From Saprospiraceae bacterium (lineage in GTDB: Bacteria > Bacteroidota > Bacteroidia > Chitinophagales > Saprospiraceae), in the NCBI GenBank assembly GCA_016714085.1, contig JADJNW010000037.1, positions 1 to 23,199 on the forward strand: a stretch of 23,199 nucleotides of DNA. The letters are read 5' to 3'. The notes under the pieces were generated by a model, which was not told where the DNA came from, did no database searches, and worked only from the letters and a program-made list of their open reading frames with translations. A program made the position numbers and the translations under genes. Positions 15,939-23,199 of this stretch are shown here, piece by piece. The first letter of the stretch is position 1. Every line of letters starts with the position of its first letter.

Positions 15939-18636
15939 ATGAGAACCCTAATTTTCCTCTTGTTCATCGCATGTAGCTGGATGGCAAATGCCCAAACCAA
16001 AATCGTCGGTTTTGTCAAGCTCCAAAGCAGCGGCAACCAAGCTTTACCCAATGCCGAAGTATGGGCAATCGGCGCTGCCTCCAAGCCCCTGCGCTTCAGC
16101 AATACCAAAGGCTATTTTGAACTGGAATTCCCCAGCAAAAAAGCGGGCGATGTGATACGCGAAGTCACCGTCACTTTGGATGGCTATGAAGTGGTGAACA
16201 AAAAAGACCTGGAAAGCTATGGGCTGCTAAGTCAACCCAGAAGACAATCCGCTCATCATCGTGCGTTGTGCAAACAAGGCGAGTACCGCAAAGCGGCTGC
16301 CGACTATTACCAAACTACTTACCACGCTGGCGAAGCCGAACTCCAAGCCGAGAAAAAGCGCCTGAACAAGCCCTGGAGCAAGAGCGCAAAAACCGCAGCG
16401 CTTTAGAGCAACAGCTTACCGACATCAACAAAAAACTCGAAAACCTGCCCCAGGTAGCCGAAGCCGCCGCTGATTACTTCGCCAAAATAGACCTTGACCA
16501 GGCCACCCAACTCCAGAAAAACGCCTTAGCCGAATTGAAAAAAGGCAATATACAGGCGGCGCTCGACGCCATGCCAGAGGAGGTGATGGATAAAACCATG
16601 GCGGATGCCCAGCAACGCAAAAAACAACTGGAAACCCAACTCGCCGAAGTAAACCAGGTCATTAAACAAAGCATCGAAAACTACCTGTTCAAAGCGCGGC
16701 TCTACGTCTCCACCGGCGACTACAACGCCGCCGAGCGCCTCTACGAAAAAGCCATTGCTGCCGATACGACTAATATCGAAAATAGCTACGACACGCCATC
16801 TTCCTCGAAGACATCAACCGCTACGATAAAGCTCTCGGCTGGCTGCGCAAGGTAACCACCGCTCGCACCGACGCCCGGCGCGTCGCGAATGCCTGGGGTA
16901 TGATGGGACAAGTTTATCAGAAACCGGAGACTTTAGTAATGCCCCTATTGCCTATACTAAATGCGAATCCATTTATGATAGCCTTTATCAGCAAGAGCTT
17001 ACTATTAGTTTTACAAGGAAGGAGTAGCATATTCCTATTCTAAATTAGGCGAGATTTATCAGGCGCAAGGCAAATTCGACACCGCACTGGTCTTTTTTCA
17101 AAAACAAACCCAACTATTCGAAGAACTCTACCAAGCCAACCCCAAGAACGAAAGCTTGAAAAACGGACTCGCCATTTCCTATCATCATTTAGGTGCAATT
17201 TGGGAAGCACAAGGAAATTTCGACGAATCTTTAAACAATTATAAAAAATATCAGCAATTCTCGGAAGAAGCTTTTGATGCTAATCCCAAATCTGAAAAGC
17301 TAAAAAATGATTTAGCGATTTCATTACGAAAAATTGGGCGATCTTTTTTTCAGGCACAAGGCAAATCTCGACACCGCACTGGTCTTTTTCAAAAACAAAC
17401 AAAACTGTTTGAAGCACTCTACCAAGCCAACCCCAACAACGAAAGCTTGAAAAGTGGACTCGCCATTTCCTATTCCAAATTGGGCGATCTTTATCAGGCA
17501 CAAGGCAAATTCGACACCGCACTGATCTTTTTCAAAAACAAACAAAACTGTTTGAAGCACTCTACCAAGCCAACCCCAAGAACGAAAGCTTGAAAACGGA
17601 CTCGCCATTTCCTATTCCAAATTGGGCGCTCTTTATCAGGCACAAGGCAAATTCGACACCACTGGTCTTTTCAAAAACAAACAAAACTGTTTGAAGAACT
17701 CTACCAAGCCAACCCCAACAACGAAAGCTTGAAAAACGGGCTCGCCATTTCCTATGAAAAATTGGGCGATCTTTTTCAGGCACAAGGCAAATTCGACACC
17801 GCACTGGTCTTTTTTCAAAACGATCTCAACTCCGGCGAAGAACTCTACCAAGCCAACCCCAACAACGAAAGCTTGAAAAACGGGCCCTATTTCCTATGAA
17901 AAATTGGGCGATCTTTTTTTCAGGCACAAGGCAAATTCGACACCGCACTGGTCTTTTTCAAAAACGATCTCAACTCGGCGAAGAGAACTCTACCAAGCCA
18001 ACCCCAACAACGAAAGCTTGAAAAACGGGCTTGCCATTTCCTATGAAACTTGGGGAGATTTATCGGGCGCAAGGCAATTTCGACACCGCCTTGGTCTTCT
18101 TTCAAAAGATTTAAAATTGATGGAAGAACTCCACCGCGACAACCCCAAAAGCGAAGAGCTGAAAAACGGGCTCGCCATTTCCTATGGAAAATTGGGCGAG
18201 CTTTTTCAGGCACAAGGCAAATTCGACACCGCACTGGTCTTTTTCAAAAAACGATCTCAACTCAGCGAAGAACTCTACCAAGCCAACCCCAAGAACGAAA
18301 GCTTGAAAAACGGACTCGCCATTTCCTATTCCAAATTGGGCGATCTTTTTTCAGGCGCAAGGCAAATTCGACACCGCACTGGTTTACTTTCAACGACGCT
18401 CTCAGCTTGGCGAACTCTACCGCGACAACCCAAAAAATGTGCAGTTGTGGTTTGGTTTGGGGGTGTCGTATTATAAGTTGGGGGCTTTGTCGGTCGAGTT
18501 GGATAAAACGGAAGAAGCGATCGGCTACTACGAGCAGGCGGCGCAGGTGTTTCGGGAGTTGTATGAGTTTACAGGTTTGGAAAGTTATTTACAAAATTAC
18601 AATTATGTGCAAGGAGAACTGAAAAAGCTAAGGTGA
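15939..18636 (+). CDS. Exported coiled-coil and TPR-array protein (many frameshifts)
   Basis: About 900 codons. Signal peptide MRTLIFLLFIACSWMANAQ, then a regulatory-like beta domain at about 20-95 (VGFVKLQSSGNQALPNAEVW; NTKGYFELEFPSKKAGDV; VTLDGYEVVNKKDLESYG). A linker with LCKQGEYRKAAADYYQTTYH precedes an alanine/glutamine/glutamate-rich coiled coil (AELQAEKKRLEQALEQERKN; ALEQQLTDINKKLENLPQVA), then TPRs (YLFKARLYVSTGDYNAAERL) and about eleven 47-49-residue TPR units of the type LGDLFQAQGKFDTALVFFKK with ELYQANPKNESLKNGLAISY. It ends GLESYLQNYNYVQGELKKLR. The TPRs likely scaffold protein-protein contacts outside the inner membrane. The shared regulatory-like domain suggests co-function with the upstream EAD11 protein. 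It is flanked by matching palindromes. Confidence 0.8.
17040..18468 (+). repeat. Near-identical ~143-bp coding repeats within the TPR gene
   Basis: Units begin at the AAATTGGGCGA-type block near 17040, 17180 (divergent), 17330, 17475, 17618, 17758, 17900, 18050, 18187 and 18333. The segment CAAGGCAAATTCGACACCGC recurs almost unchanged in most units, as does AACGAAAGCTTGAAAAACGG. The third unit-type at 17180-17326 keeps the protein pattern but has different codons, so the others have been homogenised recently by duplication or conversion. Confidence 0.85.
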
Positions 18637-18660
18637 TAAATCAGCATGTGGGCAAGGGCA

Positions 18661-18693
18661 AGTTTTCCGAAATCTCAAAGATTTCGGAAAACT
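18661..18693. repeat. Palindromic repeat element, right copy
   Basis: AGTTTTCCGAAATCT and AGATTTCGGAAAACT form a perfect 15-bp stem with a 3-nt loop. It lies 25 bp after the TPR gene stop and 54 bp before the FTCD start. It is the same sequence as the element at 15865-15912. It could act as a factor-independent stop signal, but no T-tract follows. Confidence 0.85.
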
Positions 18694-18746
18694 ATGACTT
18701 CGAAAAACTGCTAAACAAGCCTATCTTTGCCCGCAAACCTTAACCA

Positions 18747-20398
18747 ATGACCAATCAATATTAATCGAATGTGCGCCCAATTTCAGCGAGGGGCGCGATC
18801 CTGCTGTTATTAAACAAATCACCGATGCGATTGAATCCGTAGAAGGCGTGCAGCTTTTGGATGTTGATCCTGGCAAAGCGACGAACCGAACCGTTGTGAC
18901 TTTCGTCGGTGCACCGGAAGCCATTGTGGAAGCGGCTTTTCGAGGCATTCAGAAAGCAGCGGAATTGATCGATATGAGCCAGCATGAAGGCGAGCATCCG
19001 CGCATGGGTGCTACCGATGTGTGTCCGCTGATTCCCATTTCCAATATTTCGATGGAAGAAACCGCGCAATGGGCGCATTCATTGGCGAAGCGCGTAGGGG
19101 AGGAGTTGAATATTCCCATTTATATGTATGAAAATGCTGCGACTAAACCTGAACGCCAAAATCTTGCCGACATCCGCAAAGGAGAATACGAAGCCTTGCC
19201 GGAAAAACTGAAAAAACCTGAATGGAAACCTGACTACGGCCCTGCACAATTTAATGTAAAAGCAGGCGCTACGGTCATAGGGGCGCGGGATTTCCTGATT
19301 GCCTATAATGTGAATTTGAATACGACTTCGTCGCGGCGGGCAAATGCGGTGGCTTTCGATGTGCGGGAGCAAGGGAGATTGAGTGACAAGGAGACGGGAG
19401 ACAGGGTGAGGATACCGGGGCTTTGAAATTTGTGAAAGGGATTGGTTGGTATATTGAAGAAATGGCATTGCGCAGGTTTCGATGAACTTGACCAATATTC
19501 GGGAAACGCCGATTCATCTTGCTTTTGAGGAATGTTGCAAAGTGCGGAACGCCGAGGGATGCGCGTCACAGGCTCAGAATTGGTAGGCATGATTCCATTG
19601 CAAGCTATGCTGGATGCCGGGAAATATTTTTATGAAAGCAGCAGCGTTCATTAGGTGCTTCAGAAGAAGAAATTATCAAAATCGCAATAAAATCAATGGG
19701 TTTGGACGAGTTAACGCCTTTCGATCCCCATCAAAAAATTATTGAATACAAGCTCCAGGATAAAAGCAAAACCCCGCTTATTCATTTGACATTAAAAGAA
19801 TTTTCTAACGAGACCGCATCCGAAAGTGTCGCGCCAGGCGGCGGTTCGACGGCCGCTTATGTCGGCGCATTGGGCGCTTCTTTGGGTACGATGGTTGCCA
19901 ATTTATCTTCGCATAAGCGCGGCTGGGACGAGCATTGGGCATTTTTTTCCGATTGGGCAGAGAAAGGTCAGCGCATCAAAGATGAATTGCTTCGACTCGT
20001 AGACGAAGACACCAAAGCGTTTAACCAAATTCTGGAGGCATTTCGCTTGCCAAAAGGCACGGATGAAGAGAAAACCATTCGCAAGCAAGCCATTCAGGAT
20101 GCTACGAAATTCGCCATCGAAGTGCCCTTTAAAACTTTAGAATTAGCTTTTCAATCATTTGATTTATTGAGAATTATGGCGCAAGAAGGCAATCCGGCTT
20201 CCGCTTCGGATGCTGGGGTAGGGGCCTTGTGTGCACGAGCAGCGGTGCATGGCGCTTTTGCTTAATGTACAAACCAATGTTTCGGCTTAGATGATAAAAA
20301 TTTTGCAAATGATATTTTGCAACAAGCAATAAAATGGCGCAGCAGGCAGATGAATTGGAGCGGGAAATTTTAGAATTGCTCGATCCAAAATGCAATAA
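18747..20398 (+). CDS. Glutamate formimidoyltransferase / formimidoyltetrahydrofolate cyclodeaminase (frameshifted)
   Basis: A bifunctional enzyme of about 550 codons. The N-terminal half transfers the formimino group from formiminoglutamate to tetrahydrofolate (EC 2.1.2.5) at the end of histidine breakdown; the C-terminal half forms methenyl-THF and ammonia (EC 4.3.1.4). Visible blocks: LIECAPNFSEGRD, LLDVDPGKATNRTVVTFVG, MSQHEGEHPRMGATDVCPL (with the conserved His), FNVKAGATVIGARDFLIAYN and SMNLTNIRETPIHLAFEE. The cyclodeaminase part has SESVAPGGGSTAAYVGALGA, IEVPFKTLELAFQSFDLL and EGNPASASDAGVGALCARAA. Breaks occur at codon 5, near 19390-19480, at 19650 and near 20265. The likely end is LLDPKMQ. 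No hut genes are adjacent. Confidence 0.92.
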
Positions 20399-20448
20399 AA
20401 TATCCCCCAAATCTTGGGATTTGAGATTTCTATCTATTTTTGAAATTG

Positions 20449-20482
20449 CTTTCTGCATTTGCAGAAGCTAAAGAAATCTGTT
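20449..20482 (+). terminator. Possible terminator after FTCD
   Basis: GCTT(T)CTGC and GCAGAAGC pair (8 bp, one bulged T) around a 4-nt loop, followed after about 12 nt by TTTTT. The gap before the T-run weakens the call. Confidence 0.35.
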
Positions 20483-20507
20483 TTTCTCATTCAAAACCTG
20501 ACTCTCC

Positions 20508-23199
20508 ATGAAAAGTTTATTTACAATTTTATTTTTATCGCTGGTAATCAATCTGTTACAAGCACAGTCCGGCGATGTTTATTTTGCCCTACACCCAACT
20601 TTAACCCTGATGCTCGGGCGATTATTTTTGCTTATGAAGCGATCTTTGGCGTGTAAATACCAATGGGGGTATGGCTTCGCGCCTGACCGCGATGGAAGGG
20701 AACGAAACCTATCCGCGCGTGTCGCCCGATGGGAAAAGGATTGCGTTTACCAGTTCGCAGTACACAGCCAGATGTATTTGTGATGCCCACAGAAGGTGGC
20801 GAGATTCGTCAATTGACTTGCATGGAAGCCTTTGATCAAGTGGATAGCTGGTCTTGGGATTCCAAATTCATTTATTTTACTTCCAATCGTTATAATCGTA
20901 ATTCGGCTTATAAAGTTGCCCTCGAAGGCGGAACGCCGATGCGCATATTCGGCAATTATTTCCAATACCGTGCACACCGTAGTGGAAGCGCCAAACGGGG
21001 AAATTTTCTTTAATGAAACCTGGGAAAAGCCGCAGCAGCTAATCGCAAGCGCTATAAAGGTGCTTACAAACTCCTGATATTCAATCTTACAATCCGAAAA
21101 CCAAAGAATTCAAGGTTGATACCGATTGGATCGGCAAGGTTTTTTGGTACACGAATCGACCGAAAGGGCAGTGTTTACTTCGTTTCCTGACGAGGCTAAC
21201 GGTGGAGTATAATTCCGAATTGGATGGCAGCAAGAAAAAGCAGTTGACCAAGTTTGAAACGTCTATCAAAATTCAAAATAAGGCCAATGGCGACAAGATT
21301 GTTTTGAAAAAGATTATCAATTATGGATATATGATGTAAAATCGAAGCGTAGCGAAAAGTAAAAGTGCAGATTTTTTTAACGAAACCCTAGCAAAAACGC
21401 AAGATTTTCAGTAAAAACAAATATAGAAAACTTTGATGTATCACCTGATGGTAAAAAACTCGCGTTTGTATCGCGGAAAATTATTTGCCTTTGATATAAA
21501 AACAGTTTGTGCAAATAGGTTCGACCAATTCGCGCGGTAGAGTACTGGAAGTCAGTTGGTATATCGGATAATAAACTAATTTATAATATGACCAATGCCA
21601 ATGGTTATAGCAATTGGCACAGCATGCTGCCGACGGCTCCGCTGCTGAAAAGCAAATCACCAATGTAAATAAGAATGATCACATGGTGCTGAATCACAAT
21701 CTGCAGTAAGGGTGTCTATATCAGCGGACGCGACGAAGTGCGGCTGATGGATTTGAAAACATGACGCGACAGAGCTAATTGGTTCGAGGATGAAATCTGG
21801 GGCTATCAAAATCCGACGCCGAGTTTTGCCCCGATGGTGAAATATGTCATATTTACCGCGCACCGCAATTTCACAGGATATTTTTGTGTATCATTTGAAA
21901 ACAAACACTACAAACCCTACCAATACTGGCGTCAACGAAACCAACTTTCTTGGTGCCGATGGCAAATCGATTTATTTTGTAAGCAATCGCCTGAAAGCAT
22001 CTTATCCTTACGGCAACGCGATGCGAAAATTTACCGAAAGCCTTTTGAAAAAATAGATGACCCTTACAAACGCGAAATACGAGGATTTATTCGTGGCAAG
22101 ATTCTTTGAAAAGAAAGAAGAAAAGAAGGATTCGGTAAAAATTGTAACGCCTGCAAGTATTAATCCAGAGGGTTTAATGACGACAATTGGAGCAGGTGAG
22201 CCCTTAATTTGGCACGCAGGCGCGGTGTATATCACTCAAAAGGCGAAAAATAACGGCATTTTACTTCCAACCACGATGAAGGGCGCTTCAATTGGTGGGC
22301 AGACTTGAGCCTTTTGAAAATCCCAAAACCGAGAAAATCGAGGCGCAAGCACTGGCGGCATTAGTATTGTTGAGTCTTCGGGCAAAATGTATGCTTTGAT
22401 TAATGGCGACATTTGTACGGTGAATCTGGATGGCAAGAAAGGTTAAAAGATTGACATTTCTTTACACTTTTCGCAAGAATTTGGCGGATGAATTCACTCA
22501 AATGTTTTATGAAACCTGGCTAATATGGAAGAGAATTTCTATAACGAAACCTTCCACGGCACAGACTGGGCAGGCATGAGCAACGCTACGCTGCGCTATT
22601 GCCACATTTGGATTCGCGTTCGGATCTTCGGGTGCTTATCAACGATATGCTCGGCGAATTGAATTCTTCGCATTTGGGCTTTAATTCTTTTGGCCAAGAA
22701 GAAAATATTTTTTACAAAACCCGCACCGCCGAAACAGGAATTATTTTTAAAGAAGATGCACCTTACACGGTACAATATATTGTCAATACAGCGCTGCCGA
22801 CAAAAAGACAAGGATATTCGCGCTGGCGATGTACTTGCAAAAGTGAACTGAACGCCCGTCAATCCTGCGATTGGACGAGAATTTGCTTTACACAACCTCT
22901 TGGATAGAAGGAATTGAGCCTTACATTTAAAAAGAGGCAACGAGGAATACACGGAGAAAGTCCATCCGCAGAGTTATGGTTTCTTTAAATAATTTATTAT
23001 ATGATGAATGGATTGATAATAATCAGCGCATTGTAGATGAAAAAAGGCAAGAAACGCGTCGCTTATGCGCATATGCGGAATATGGGCGGCGGCGAATTGA
23101 ATGGTTTCTGATCGATATGACCAGCGAAGCCTACCAGCGAAGGCTTGATCCTGGATTTGCGTTTTAATACAGGCGGTAATGTACACGACGATGTGCGCT
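20508..23199 (+). CDS. Tricorn-type S41 family peptidase, N-terminal part (cut by window end, heavily frameshifted)
   Basis: At least 890 codons in about fifteen pieces. A signal peptide (MKSLFTILFLSLVINLLQAQ) is followed by a TolB/tricorn-like beta-propeller with repeated PDG blades (YPRVSPDGKRIAFTSSQY; DQVDSWSWDSKFIYFTSNRY; ENFDVSPDGKKLAFVSRGK; PSFAPDGEYVIFTAHRN). Then comes the tricorn core helical segment (NLADEFTQMFYETW; MEENFYNETFHGTDWAGM; INDMLGELNSSHLGF), a PDZ domain (GIIFKEDAPYTVQYIVN; KDIRAGDVLAKVN) and the start of the S41 catalytic domain (LILDLRFNTGGNVHDDV). The catalytic Ser and the rest lie beyond the window. Tricorn-like S41 enzymes degrade peptides; an exported position is indicated here. 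Confidence 0.88.

Noticed and set aside
17280..18234. Series of minus-strand open frames of 70-105 codons inside the TPR gene
   Set aside because: They are antisense shadows that repeat because the coding units repeat; the plus strand carries a clear TPR pattern.

Overview
The window looks like a chromosomal segment from a Bacteroidota bacterium, most likely of the Saprospiria type. The reasons are the gene content (an EAD11-like effector-associated domain protein, a very long TPR protein, Tat-exported Gfo/Idh/MocA enzyme, tricorn-type S41 protease, MacB/FtsX permease), promoter-like TAnnTTTG boxes and moderate GC. No rRNA, tRNA, transposase, integrase or CRISPR array was recognised. Nearly every long gene, including housekeeping ones, is interrupted by one-base indels roughly every 100-200 bp, often in homopolymers. 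I read this as sequencing or assembly error and annotate each gene across its breaks.

Left part (1-5.8 kb): the 3' end of an N-carbamoylputrescine amidase gene (aguB), a small DUF4258/DUF2283 pair, a second copy of the last 29 codons of aguB, phnA, an exported esterase, a small two-helix membrane protein, two Hsp20 genes with a possible sigma-54 control region, a noncoding array with a 21-bp period, a DUF2188 gene, and a DUF3644 gene with a HEPN-like RX4H motif.

Middle (5.9-14.2 kb): a UPF0175/DUF3368 (PIN) toxin-antitoxin pair lies between two copies of the 3' end of a Gfo/Idh/MocA oxidoreductase gene. Next come an orphan sensor histidine kinase, an 11-bp phased repeat cluster, a Cys-rich exported protein, an FKBP-type lipoprotein, and an ABC permease. 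A noncoding array of about 29 units with an almost exact 22-bp period fills the gap before the next gene.

Right part (14.2-23.2 kb): an EAD11/transmembrane/regulatory-like domain protein and an exported coiled-coil/TPR protein with near-identical repeat units, the latter bracketed by copies of one palindromic element. Then bifunctional formiminotransferase-cyclodeaminase and the N-terminal part of a tricorn-like S41 protease, cut by the window edge.

The main result is that two unrelated small toxin-antitoxin-like pairs have inserted in the same way. Each sits tail-to-tail against a host gene. Each is bounded on its far side by a truncated second copy of that gene's last ~29 codons, in host orientation. 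Within the duplicated coding parts every substitution is synonymous. This suggests cassettes that arrive with a replacement 3' end from a related strain, keep the host gene intact and displace the native end. The second notable result is the pair of helically phased, degenerate noncoding arrays with 21-bp and 22-bp periods.
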